From: Eutypa lata
Lineage: Eukaryota > Ascomycota > Sordariomycetes > Xylariales > Diatrypaceae
DNA: 64,000 bases
Assembly (NCBI GenBank): GCA_022661535.1
Contig: JAKULF010000004.1
Span: forward strand, 1,116,001-1,180,000
Reading direction: 5' to 3'
In this document: piece by piece, positions 10,484 through 21,632 of the stretch
Layout of the letters: each line of letters opens with the position of its first letter
Numbering within the stretch: the stretch's first letter is position 1
Position numbers and translations under genes: made by a program
Notes under the pieces: generated by a model
What the model was told of the DNA's origin: nothing
Databases searched by the model: none
What the model saw: the letters and a program-made list of their open reading frames with translations, nothing else

Positions 10484-12849
10484 TAAAATATCTTACTGCA
10501 ATCAATACATATATAGCCTCTAACCGTGCATTTCTGGGGTATCGCGAGGCTAGATTTAGCCGTGCTGGGCAACCGGAAGGTGGTGGTATGGTAACGGGGG
10601 GGCGCCGGCGAGCTAGTGGTGATGGAGGCAGGTTTGGCGTGATGGGCTAGTTTGACGGGGTAACGGTGAGGTGGGATGACTTGGTGGGAGTAATATAGGA
10701 GGGCGAGACTCCTGATAAAAATTGCACGTCAATCCAGGAGGGAGTATGTTCGTTGGCGTGCTCGCTGGTGGTGAATAGAATAAGGGGTAGGTAGATGAGA
10801 TCCGTGTTAGCGCATGGCATAATGTCGTGGTAAGTCTTTGGTTCGCAAAGGATACTCGTATAACATCAAAGATAGTAAGGGCTTCCTGTGATCTACATTG
10901 CAAAGAGTCACGTCTTGTTATTAGAAGCAGTAAAACAAATCAGAAAGTTGTCCTCATGTTGATTGCGTTAGCGTATCGTTGACATTCTACTATGAATCTA
11001 ACTTTAATCCATTGGCTCTGGATCTTTTGGATTGTATCTAATCCAATCGACATACGTAGTTCATATTAAGTCTCGAGGACTATGAAATCCACGCGAGATA
11101 ATCTAGGGAACTTGCTCTAAGGTATTTGGTCTCCCCGTTGCACCTTCGGTATAGTATTTATAGGTTCTTATACCTTACGACACCGGCAGTCAAAGACATA
11201 AATAGGGATATGCCGCTTGAATCTGGAATCTAGAATCTAGAATCTGTTGCTCACGATCCATCTGCTACAACTTTCCAGACCACCTTCGGGAACTCGGGCA
11301 TTCAAGCGATTCTGCATCATTTCCTTGGAACACCGCATGCTCATCGGTTCTATAACTAGTATCGAGATGGCTAATAGGATGACATCCTACAATGCGAGGC
11401 TAGCACAAGCAAGCGACAGCAGCCCCCCTCCTCTCACTAGGCAGTCTGCTCAGCTCAGCCTCAAGCCCAGTCCGTCAATTGCATTCTTCCTGATCGTACT
11501 AACGCGCCTTCTTCCCCGCATTATTCTCTCGCGCGGGTAGAAAGGCGCTACTCGGATATACTGCTAGGGCATCTAGTGTTGAATATCCTGGGGAAAGCAC
11601 ATATTCTAGCCCGGGAGGTGACAGACTACATGACTCAAGTATAAACGGAACGAACAGGTTGGATTATTTCTAAACAGGACCAGTTTGCTCGCACTACAAT
11701 ATGCATTTGGCTTATTCTCGAGTAGGTAGCTTTTGTTCAGTGTGTGGTTATGCCACATGATTTAGTAAGTATTAATAGGGGGTTGAGCTGTGACGCGCTA
11801 GGCCATTCTTTTTCTCCTATATCGTAAACCTTAACTTGTTTTCAGCTCACTTAATTAGCGCTGGAGCTTAACGCCTACGGTCCTATTAATAAAGAGGTCT
11901 AGAGGCTTAACTACCTAGGTAATACAAGATGTCCTCGGTAGTTTTATATATCGTGACACTAATTCTACCAGCCTGCTGGAACGACTATCAACTACTCCAA
12001 TTCTACCCCAGGATTGATCAAGAGGAAATATGACGAGGTTCTTAGTAATGCCGGCGATTCAAAATGTCCCGAGACTTGACTAAATCATGATTAACTGCAT
12101 GTGGAGTTGGATGCCCGCGCGGATCTCGTCTAATTCGTCCGTTCACCATCCGTCTATTACCTACCTAGGCAGTTATGGCCTGATAATTTCTTATCTAAAC
12201 ATATCGTAAAAACCTCCAAGCAGAATTATAAATCAATGACGGTTCCGAAGGGCGCTCCACGGGCAAGCAAAGCGTCCTTCCCATTCGAGGTTTTTTCTTT
12301 TCTTCAATCAACGTCTCAATTGTGTCCATCGTCGCAGTGCCTTATCGTAACTGTTTCGAGGGTGGGGATGTCCTCCGTAATCTCCGCATTAGGGAATTGA
12401 CAGGCGGCGGGCACGATTACGGTAGGTAGGCAGGTAGGGCTGCTGGGGCCTCGGTGATTCGCCAGAGCAATGGGGGGAAGCGATGGATCATGGGGGGAAA
12501 TGCCGTCCTTTTTGGACTTGGCGGGGACCCTAGATCCGTGCTAACGATCTGCCAAATATGCAAAAAGGATGGTTGAATGCGGGGACGCTGCAACTAGTAC
12601 TAGACAGTTAATCTATGTAGATATGCCCTGGAACGTCAGGGTACGACGTTGGAGTTAGACGGTCAGACAAGTGTTGGAGATGTTTGACAGGGGGGGCGGC
12701 CTGGGTTGAAATAAGTATGACCGTCCATCCCCTTGGCCCGTAAGGTCTTTTATAGATGAAAAAAAAAAAAAGCTGGTGGAAACCTCTCTTGCTTCTTCCC
12801 TCGATCTCGATTACCTGTAGATCGATCGCAGACACGCGCGATAATAAAC

Positions 12850-14844
12850 ATGGCGTCAAAGGATCACGGAACAAATGCTAGGCAATTGGTGCATAGGTAA
12901 TTAGTGTTCACCTACCCATAGGTTTGGCAGAAGCGAGGACTGATTGCTTTCTAGCCATGCCCACGAGGAGCTACCGGGGACAGTAAACGTCAAGGCCGCT
13001 GGTAAGCATCATCCCATTACGAAGAGCATGTATCTTTTTTTTCTTCGCACATGATGCTAATTCCCGGCAGAGGGTGATGACACCGCCTACGGGCAAGCTT
13101 TATACCCGGTGCCGGCCGAGGACCCAAACGATCCGTTGCAGGTAAATGAAGAATACAATCCGAATGGCCCCATAGGGAAGGAGTGATGCTTATCGTTCTC
13201 TCGAAATAGTGGCCTCAGTACAAGAAGACGATGATTCTCGTGGTCGTCTGCCTTTACTCGTTCCTCGGCAATGCGGCCCTGCAGGGACCCGGCCCTCACA
13301 TCACGCTGTGGTCCGAAATTTTCGGCGTCTCGCAAGCGAGGGCCTCCGAGCTTATCTCCTACCCCAATCTGGCGTATGGGTTCGGATCGTTGTTGCTGGT
13401 GCCCATGTACATGAAGTTCGGGAGGAGGCCTATCATGCTAGGGTCTATGGTGACCGTAGGCCAGCACCCTCTTCAAACCCGTGCTTCGTGACTGCGTTCT
13501 GACTCTCCTGATTTAGTTCATTGCCGGTCTCATCGGAGCATCCCAAGCTAAAACCTACGAAGGGCTCATGGTGGCTCGCGTCATCAGCTGTTTCGGCTCT
13601 GGTGTTTGTGAGGCGTTGCCCGTGCAACTGGTCAATGACATATTCTTCCTGCACGAACGTGGCAAATACATAGGGTTCTACACATGTGAGTTATCTCTAC
13701 TTTGGCTGGTGACTGGAAGTTGGGGAAACAGTCTGCTTACATTGACAAGGCGCCCTGTGTTTCGCTCCCATCTCGACATTGCCGGCTGCTTACATGCTCT
13801 CCACTGGCCCCACTTGGAGGACGTTCAACTACTCCGTCCTCGGCTTCTCCGTGGCCATGCTCGTCCTCGCTTTCCTTTTCGTCGAGGAATCGGCCTATGA
13901 TAGGAGCGCCCATATGGATAGCGGTATCTCTGCGTCTGCCTCGGATGGTTCTGGCGATCAAGAGAAGGTTCATTCAACGACACTGGAACAGACCCCGTCT
14001 ATCCCAGCTCGCAAGAGTTTCGTTTCAACTCTCAAACCGTGGGGCGAGGTTGATCACCAAGTGCCGTTCTTCGCCATGATGTATCGATCCTTCACATATT
14101 TCCTGGTACCGCAAGTGCTCTGGGTCATCACGACATTCGGACTCAATATTGGACTGGGAGCTTTGACATTCAACTTCGTCTTCCCGATCAAAATCACAGC
14201 ACCCCCTTATAACTGGCCCGTGGTAAGTCACATCTTGTAAACTATCTGGTTATGTAAAACTAATGAGGTTCCAGTCGAGTTCCGGACTTGGCTCCATTGG
14301 ACCATTTGTTGGGTATCTCATTGCGCTTCCTTTTACCTCCGTATCCGATAGACTAGCCGCCCGCCTCACAGTCAAAAACGACGGGATCCGCGAGGCAGAA
14401 ATGCGCCTGGGCGCCATGCTACCCGGAATGATCATCGGACCAATCGGTATCCTTGTCTACGGGCTTACAGCCGAGTTCAACCTCCACTGGATAGGGTACT
14501 ACTTCGGAACGGCGCTGACCTCCTTCGGTGGTTATTTCTTCTTCTGTTTCACCCTAGCCTACGCGGTCGACTCGTACTACGCCGACACGTCCGAGATGCT
14601 GATTGCGATGAACATCGGGAAGCAGGTGGTGAGCTTCGGGCTTGGTTTCGGCGTGCTGGATTGGGTCATGCAGAGGGGCTACGCGGTCGTCATCTCGGGT
14701 ATCTTCTGCGCCGTCCTCCTCGCGAATAATCTCGTTTTGATCGTTTTCATGCTATGGGGGAAGAACATTCGACGCTACGTGGCAGGTTCCTGGCTTGCTA
14801 GGTTCCACGGAAAGACTCATGGCAACCAGGGCTTGACCATGTGA
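12850..14844 (+). CDS. Major facilitator superfamily transporter, 540 aa
   Basis: Seven exons: 12850-12896, 12955-13001, 13071-13141, 13210-13455, 13517-13685, 13750-14222 and 14275-14844. All introns are short GT..AG and the summed length is 1623 nt. The cytosolic N-terminus ends in EDPNDPLQ-W, the usual lead-in to TM1 in fungal drug/H+ antiporter-like carriers. Exon 4 gives TM1-TM2 with ALQGPGPHITLW, then MKFGRRP, a motif-A-like loop between TM2 and TM3. The central loop (SASASDGSGDQEK) is hydrophilic. The last exon carries about six further helices. Likely a plasma-membrane exporter or importer of small molecules; the substrate cannot be told. There is no adjacent biosynthetic gene. Confidence 0.9.
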
Positions 14845-15334
14845 TCAGAATCATGGCTTCGAGTTGTTGGGTGCGCATGAAGGCCGAGGGAAGGAATGGC
14901 CTCGACTGATTTACTGTTACATAAGCTGGACATATTTAATGCATGATTTCAAGATATGAATGAATTGAAACACCCTCTATTTTGGATTTCAACATCCTTT
15001 TACTGACTCTGTTCGTGTATATCATGGTAGTTATGTCGAGTCACCTATGCGCGATGTCATATTGGAGCCAGTATTGTTGGAAGCGAAACAAGTGACTCAA
15101 TTTCAAGATGATGAGAGATAATATTGGTTATTTTGTTTTTGTAGTTGACTCGAACAACACTAGAGGAAGTGTAGATTGGTTCGAGGGGCATGGATGTGGT
15201 TGTCATTTTGAAAAACCCCCTAGGTATGCATCACCACCACCCCCTGCCCTACTTATATCCGAATCACACCCATCATCCAGAGACCTGATTTTCCCAAGTA
15301 AACCCTTCCTGCAAAGTATGCCAAACACTACCGT
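14845..15334. other. Intergenic between convergent genes
   Basis: About 490 bp carrying the 3' flanks of the MFS gene and of the small secreted protein gene. No gene or notable structure seen. Confidence 0.6.
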
Positions 15335-15619
15335 CTAGTCAACTCCGCGCCAGCTGACCTGGGGGCCCAGGGCGCTGACACAGCCTCTGTCGCTCGTAAT
15401 CCACGTCCCCGAGTTCGTGCATCCCGAGCCGCCGAACGCAAGGATCTTGCTTCCCTCGGTGACAATGACGCTGCCGCCGATATCAAGCCAGTGGTCGGTG
15501 CACCCGGTGGTGTCGAGGACGAAAGGGGTGCCTTGGCAGCCTTCTCCTGTGTAGATCTCAGCCCGGAAGGCGGCGGCGCACGCAGCTAGGGAGAGGAGAG
15601 TAAGGGCGGAGAACTGCAT
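15335..15619 (-). CDS. Small secreted cysteine-containing protein, 94 aa
   Basis: Intronless frame with ATG at 15617-15619. Residues 1-17 form a classical signal peptide (MQFSALTLLSLAACAAA), with cleavage likely just before FRAEIY. The mature protein of about 77 residues has four cysteines (28, 40, 67, 80), so two disulfides are plausible. It is Gly/Ser/Thr-rich with aromatic residues, as in small beta-fold secreted fungal proteins. A TATA-like element lies about 135 bp upstream. No family is recognised; candidate effector or extracellular factor is a guess based on size and secretion only. Confidence 0.72.
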   Translation of the reverse strand: MQFSALTLLSLAACAAAFRAEIYTGEGCQGTPFVLDTTGCTDHWLDIGGSVIVTEGSKILAFGGSGCTNSGTWITSDRGCVSALGPQVSWRGVD

Positions 15620-15751
15620 GGTGCTTTTTTTGTTTTGTTGTCGAGGGCGGAAATATGGAGGTGGGCTTCGAGATGAGGATTGACGAGTCTGAGTAAGCCG
15701 GGCTGTTCGTTGTAGTAAGAAAGGTTCGTGCAGTGAAGGGGACGTCGTTGA

Positions 15752-15758
15752 TTTTATA
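15752..15758 (-). promoter_or_regulatory. Putative TATA box of the small secreted protein gene
   Basis: Minus strand reads TATAAAA about 135 bp before the ATG at 15619. Position and sequence fit a fungal core promoter; no transcription start is mapped. Confidence 0.35.
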
Positions 15759-16204
15759 CCCCTGAACCCCTTCCACCCACCTGGTAATCCTGCAGAAGAA
15801 AGTCACTAGTATCGTTCGTTTCCTGGAACAGAGCATTGCAAGCTCCAGGTTAGGTAATGATTATCAATCGCTCTCACGATCCATCTACGATCTAGCAACG
15901 GAACGATCCGTCTAGGCTTTCTACAGGTTCTCGTTAGTATATATAGCCTAGTTTTGTATATTTATGTCGTCTTGTCTTCTCCTTCTAACCTACTGGGTCA
16001 ACCACCCACCCCTTTTAGACTAGGCAGATCCAATCATGTAAGAAGACCAATGGATTTTATATAGCGATCGCATTCATGTGTCTGTGAAATCGAGGCATCA
16101 AAATGAATTGATTTGTAACTTTAGTGAATTGTATCTTAACATCTGTATTGCCATGTGTGTTTTTCTTTCCTGATCAATGTGTAGGAATATATAAGCTATA
16201 ATAA

Positions 16205-16231
16205 GCGTCCAAACTAGTAACGTTTGGACGC
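16205..16231. repeat. Perfect 10-bp inverted repeat with 7-nt spacer
   Basis: GCGTCCAAAC (16205-16214) and GTTTGGACGC (16222-16231) around TAGTAAC. It could be a terminator-like hairpin, a dimeric protein site or a transposon footprint; nothing around it decides. Confidence 0.5.
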
Positions 16232-18231
16232 CGTACTTTTACCGAATCCAATACAATGTATCAGATTCAATTGAAGCCAATTTTCCTGCTGCGCAAAGTT
16301 CGTTTTAGGAAGCTTTTGATACCATCGGGAACTTCCACCATCTACTTCCCTAAATCGGGGATAAGACTGAACGGAACAATCCGAACAATGGAGACGCCTC
16401 ATCTATACCAAATGAACCTAGAGACAATACGGTAGGTAGATGCAATGAAAACTCAACTCGCTTGGTGGTGATGAAGCTTGATGGGAATAGCTCGCAAAGT
16501 ATCATGTAAGGAATTGCACTGATCAAGAAAAATGACGTTTCAGGTTAATGCCACATTATAACGGTGTGGATGCCAGCACGAAAGAAAGCCATATTAACTC
16601 TAAATGGGAAAACGCTCGGGACAGCAGATATTCCGAGAATGTATATTGCCGTTTATAAGAATTTCAACTTCCAAGTAACTTTCATATGCTCATTAGATGT
16701 TGGCTAAGGTATGGTCGGAAAGCTATCTGGGAATCGAGGACTACCAGGCTTAAGAAAGCTTTGTTTGTAGGCATACTTCGTATACTGGTCATAATAAGAG
16801 AAAGAGCAATGCCCGTATTCGTGGTTTAGCGAGTCACTTACTTATTAGTTTTCTTGGTATTCTTGAAGTAAATAGAGGAAATACTATTACGCTTAGTAAC
16901 TACGTAATAAATTTCAGACGATTGAGGAATTTTCAGTCCGCAACGCCATTGTTGTGCACAACAAGTATGTAGTAGTTCTAGTCGCCTAGAACGATAGAGC
17001 TTGATAACTTCTCGAGGTGATTTTGGTCTTCCTCCGACCACTACGACATCTTATCGCGCTAGATCTCTATGTATGAGATAGTCCTCTTATGAGTAAAGGA
17101 TCGTTGAAAGTAGAATCTTCCCCAAGTCTATTCTACCACTGTAGAAAATGGCTACCGGCGTATGGTAGCCTAGCTGTAAACAAATGAAGCAGCTATACAT
17201 CTAGTTTACTATAATCGGAACGGAAGTCAGCACCCATATATCTTAAAGTGTATCTCAAATTTCTTGAACTCAAGGGGGCTAATGGACGCCTCGGTATCTT
17301 TTAAACACGAAGTACTAGGAACGCACTACCTAGTCACCGGAGTCACAAACACGGCTTTGTACCAACTCTATATTACCCAGGACCTTACCTGCTAACACAA
17401 CCACTTATTCCCATTCATCCATAAACAACGAAAATAGTCTCCTAAAAACACTGTACGGGTTATTTGCACAGATTCGATTCTCATTACAATGATGGTCCCG
17501 AGAGCTGGAATACAAAACGACTTTCTAGTAGATTCTTAGAGTAAGAGGTTAGTTTCACCGAATTGTACGTTACATTTGGTTATACAGTCCGCGGATGGCA
17601 CTTCGGGGAGGAGGATATCATCCTAGTGTTGAGATCACTTGAAGTGAGGCGTCACAGTGCGATATTCACTAAATACTATGTTTGTTTAGGATGAATTCTG
17701 GGTGTATAAAGTAATTAGTAATATCAAACTATATTCAACCCTCGAGAATATGGGGAGATAACCGATATCGCAATAGATCTTGTTTCACTTGAGTATACAC
17801 TAGGCTTGTTGTTGTTGCAAAACATGATATCTACATTAACTATCAATAATAATCATACCGTGTAAATGACATTTGAGGCGCTGATGAATGAACACCACAA
17901 GGTCTGAGGAAAGGCATTTGCTACCATTTATATATCCGTCTAGTTATAACATAAAAATTCCAACCCATACACCTAATCGACAACTTTGCTCTACAGAACC
18001 CTGCAATACTTATCATGTCCGAAGGACATTTTAATATAACTCCGAGACCGTGGCTCCACTTAAGCGCAACGGCATTTCTAGGTTTAAAAGGGGGCTTAGG
18101 TGGAAGGGAACGAGCGAGACGTGTGCAGGCCCATGAATTGGGCCTTGGTTCGCATGTAAACAGCTCTGCTCAAACCCCCTTAGCAAACACCCCGTAGCGC
18201 GGCTTAAATGAAGCATAGTAACCCCAATCGG

Positions 18232-19362
18232 CTACTGGCCGTCTGCGTTCTCAAAGCAAGGGAAGTAACATTCGACATCTTGGGTGGTCCCGGAAACCGA
18301 CCCAACTTGGCAATACGGGGCCGAATTCCCATCGTTGGTACCAGGCCCCTTGCCCGCACCTTCGGTGTTAGTGTCCCAACTGAAGAAGTTGACGTTCTGG
18401 TTTTGTTCTCCAGGAGCATATTCAAACCCTATGACCGATCCGAGATCGCCAGTCTTGATGACTGCTAGGTCCTTCGGGAGGCCCACGAGGTTGCATTGTC
18501 CCGTAGGGCCCTGCACATCGCAGTCGGGACTTGCTATGTCCTGGTTCTTCCAGTCGGTTAGTACGGCATTCCGGAAATCCCTATCGCCGTCCCGGGTGAA
18601 CTTGACGCTGCACTCGTACAGATCGGCGTATACCGTGTTCTGCAGCGTGTAGTGGTTGTCGGTCCCAGCCGGGTCGATCGGGGCCGAGATCTTGCCCAGG
18701 CTGTTGGGCTTGGCGGTCAACCCGAATTGGAAGCCATCGCTACCGCAGTTGGGTTGTGGGTTGGTGTTGCAAAACTGGGTCTTCGTGGTGTCGGCCTGGG
18801 ACAGGTCGAATCCGACCCGCATGAAGTCGTCCCGGGCCATGGCGCCGGCTGGACGGTTTGGAAAGTTGCCGTTCCCCGTGTAGTAGTTGCCCAGCTGGGC
18901 GCCCATGCCCCGGTTTTCCGCTTCGGGCATGCAGCGCAGGCTGTTGGCGTATGCTTTGGACGAAAACGGGGGCTGCTGGTGCGAGGCGGGCGGCCATTCG
19001 TCGCAGTCCCACGAGTCCTCGGCCTCGCCCTGGTTCGCCGCTGGAATCCACTTCATGCTGTATGGATATGCATGGCATACGCTAACTGAAGAAGGGTTTG
19101 GGTCCTGTGGGATGTTTGCTCGGCAGCCGGATTCTCGACGATTCTGGTCGTTGTCACTACTCACAGGCCCCGTATATACGATCTTATTGGCGTCAGGGTC
19201 GTTGCCGGCCTGACAGTTGATGTAGTAGCAGGCATTGTTACATGCTGATTCTGCTCCTGCGCAGTTCACTGTAAGGACTCCAAAGTCTCTCGCTTGCCGG
19301 GACAGAAGCGGGTTGCCTAGAGAGGCTGAGGCAAAAAGCGCTGTACGAAAGAGTTTCAACAT
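18232..19362 (-). CDS. Secreted NucA/NucB-type deoxyribonuclease, 376 aa
   Basis: Intronless, ATG at 19360-19362. An N-terminal hydrophobic segment (about residues 1-17) followed by SRQAR suggests a signal peptide and perhaps a basic propeptide site. Residues 120-127 read CDEWPPAS, matching the CDEYPFA-type active-site motif of bacterial NucA/NucB nucleases. Residues 149-161 (ENRGMGAQLGNYY) match the second conserved block (NRxQGxxLGNFY-type). Many cysteines fit an extracellular disulfide-bonded protein. The family cuts DNA non-specifically outside the cell; nutrient scavenging, biofilm or competitor DNA degradation are possible roles. It is much longer than bacterial NucB, with extra N- and C-terminal regions. 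The nuclease call is from motifs; activity is inferred. Confidence 0.82.
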   Translation of the reverse strand: MLKLFRTALFASASLGNPLLSRQARDFGVLTVNCAGAESACNNACYYINCQAGNDPDANKIVYTGPVSSDNDQNRRESGCRANIPQDPNPSSVSVCHAYPYSMKWIPAANQGEAEDSWDCDEWPPASHQQPPFSSKAYANSLRCMPEAENRGMGAQLGNYYTGNGNFPNRPAGAMARDDFMRVGFDLSQADTTKTQFCNTNPQPNCGSDGFQFGLTAKPNSLGKISAPIDPAGTDNHYTLQNTVYADLYECSVKFTRDGDRDFRNAVLTDWKNQDIASPDCDVQGPTGQCNLVGLPKDLAVIKTGDLGSVIGFEYAPGEQNQNVNFFSWDTNTEGAGKGPGTNDGNSAPYCQVGSVSGTTQDVECYFPCFENADGQ

Positions 19363-20471
19363 GGTGGGAAAGGGGGGAAGTATAACGATAGCAGGCTATG
19401 GGGTCTGTGATGAAATATGAAAAGACTCTGGCATTTGATAAGTTCTACATTACTCTAATCTGCGTCTTTTCCCTTCTTATATATACACGAACCGTATATC
19501 AGCCTTCCCTAACCCCTATCCTAAGCGTAGCTGTTCTTACATTGAGAGATCTAAATTTAATCTTGTCGAAGGCTGACTGCTAGTATTATTGAGAGGGTTT
19601 TCACTGAGACTACATTCCCTCATCTGAGGTTACTGTCTCAAAGCAATCGCAAGCGCGCTGCTCAGCCCGGTCTATGGGCTTATAAAGTGGCCTGTCAGAA
19701 ATCCTGAGGAAGTGTAGAAATTCGGACCAGCAGGTCCTAAATGGGGGCTTTATGGCGCCATGTGAAACAATGGCACAATTAATAAGATATCAATATTTTC
19801 AGTAGGTAGGCCCAGTCAAATTGAAGGGTATCATCTTTTCCTCCTAGTCAGCGAAAGGGCGAAGGCTGAGGTGAGGAAACGCCCCTGACCGGCTAGATCT
19901 GGCTGGATGCGGAGCATTGGCATTCTGGACCGCTTCACCCCAATATAGCGACCGGTTGGCTTTCGGCCCCTCAGTCCAGCGGCTATAGCCATACCAATCC
20001 CTGTAGGATAGATTATCAGCCGCAGCCTCATTTCTATATTTTACGGCTCCTTCACATAGTTACGATAATATAATACGCCCACACAAGTGCAGAAGGGAAT
20101 TGGTATATGAAACGTCTGCAATGGAGGGGGCGTAAGCCCTATAAATAACCCTGTTATTATTGCATAACCTAAGACACAGCCTTGGGTGCATTGAGCTATT
20201 GATAGGCCTGGGCCACACATTGTGTAACCGCAATCGAGATCCCCAATTCTTACATCTCGTCCCAATTTAGGGTTCCTTGTATGACGTTGGTTTTTGTCTC
20301 ATCTTTAGGTTTTATGACGGAAGGTGACACTCTTTGCCTAGACTTAAATGTCCCAAATTCTTTTCATCTCGATATTTCACATGCCTACCTAGGAGCCTGC
20401 GCGAAGGAAAATTTCACATCTTGAATTGCCCGTATCCCAACTCTGCGTTTCATTATCCTTTCAACATCAAC
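19363..20471. other. Intergenic between divergent genes
   Basis: About 1.1 kb separating the nuclease gene (minus) from an orphan gene (plus); it holds both promoters. A TATATATA element at 19477-19485 is listed separately. The leader before 20472 is pyrimidine-rich. No gene seen. Confidence 0.6.
19477..19485 (-). promoter_or_regulatory. Putative TATA box of the nuclease gene
   Basis: TATATATAA on the minus strand about 115 bp before the ATG at 19362, a usual fungal core-promoter distance. Transcription start not mapped. Confidence 0.35.
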
Positions 20472-21099
20472 ATGTCCGGTCCTTTCCCTCCTTACGCACT
20501 CTTCGTGCTTTCCGAAAGCATTGATGCCGATGTACGTGCATATCATATCATTCATGCCTTGATATATGTCATATTCTGATATCCTCCAGTATATAAACGC
20601 GGTCATCCGTCGCGTGTTTGAGTCTGAAGGCTCGGTGGCCTATAAGCTTTCCCTAGTCACCGGCTTGGACTACTCCTGCGTGCCTAAGAAACGATATATT
20701 GATATCGGCGATGGGGAGAAGCGTGAGGACATCCCTCCTGGCACCTCTCCATCTATGCCTTCGTCGTTCCAGTCACCATTTGCCGGTAAAACGCTTCAGG
20801 AATGCGCTTCGTACATGCGCGACACGCCAAGCGATGCTGCATGGCAAACCGAGTACTTCTGCACGCTCGACGAGAATGATAAGAGCGAAGATACAATCAT
20901 GCTGGTACGACGATTCAAGAACGAGGATGGAACTGCTGTGCACGCGTTTCCGGAGCCGACGGGTAGTGTTACTCAGTTCATTATAAATTATATCGGGGAT
21001 GATTGGGAGGACAAAATGAAGCGATATAAACGAGTCGCGAGCAAGTCGGGGAAGGAGGATAGGAGTGTTGGTGTGCCCTTTGAGTTTGCGCAGTCTTAG
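20472..21099 (+). CDS. Orphan protein, 189 aa
   Basis: Not recognised. Two exons, 20472-20531 and 20590-21099. The 58-nt intron (GTACGT..CTCCAG) is phase 0 and joins MSGPFPPYALFVLSESIDAD to YINAVIRRVFESEG. No signal peptide or membrane helix. The centre is Pro/Ser-rich (PPGTSPSMPSS) and the C-terminal third is charged with several Trp and Lys residues (DDWEDKMKRYKR). The start ATG follows a CAACATCAAC leader. Good coding character and consistent splicing support a real gene; function unknown. Confidence 0.65.
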
Positions 21100-21632
21100 T
21101 ATTTCAACAAGGGGCATGGCATCAATCTGCTTTCTGTCCATAGCCCACCTTGTCATCTATTCTCACATTCTCCAGTAATGCAGGGCCTATATTTTTGATA
21201 GGACCGTGGAGCTAATGCCCATAGTTTTACCGAAATCCAAGACACCGTGTTCTTAACATTGGCCCCTGGGTTTATACATGCCCTAGGTGAAGTGCTACAA
21301 CTTTTCGAGCTAATATTTAGGGGTCTCATAATGTATTATGGTCGGGTTTGAGCCTTTCCTAGCTTGATTTACGGGTTATACACAACGCTTATTCTTGGCT
21401 CTTCTGGTCTATATGTACGATACACATTTACAACTTTATTTGATAAGCCGTTCAATGCCCGTTTTGAACGAGTACTTATACTTTACTTTCAGTGCGAATT
21501 GTATTACATATCTGTATATTTGTCGGTGAGATAACGAGAGTCTTAAACTCGCCGAAACATAGGTATCGAACTGGGAATAGCAAATGTCTCATCTCTTCTG
21601 AGAGCAAATATGGCCCAGCTGCCATTATGGTT
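21100..21632. other. Intergenic between convergent genes
   Basis: About 530 bp of AT-rich 3' flank for the orphan gene and the GMC oxidoreductase gene. No gene seen. Confidence 0.6.

Larger units (their letters stand above)
8355..12849. other. Gene-free stretch of 4.5 kb
   Basis: No open frame in this stretch has a recognisable domain or consistent coding character on either strand. It contains a tRNA-like Pol III signal (10319-10400) and a hairpin (10441-10483), both listed separately, plus short direct repeats of GAATCTAGAATCT near 11220-11245 and GGTAGGTAGGCAGGTAGGG at 12421-12439. A poly-A run on the plus strand lies near 12758-12770. It may be old mobile-element debris. Confidence 0.55.
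15620..18231. other. Intergenic, 2.6 kb
   Basis: Promoter of the small secreted protein on the left; otherwise AT-rich DNA without a supported gene. It contains a perfect 10-bp inverted repeat at 16205-16231, listed separately. The open frames at 16214-16402, 16838-17041 and 18015-18216 show no domain. Confidence 0.55.
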
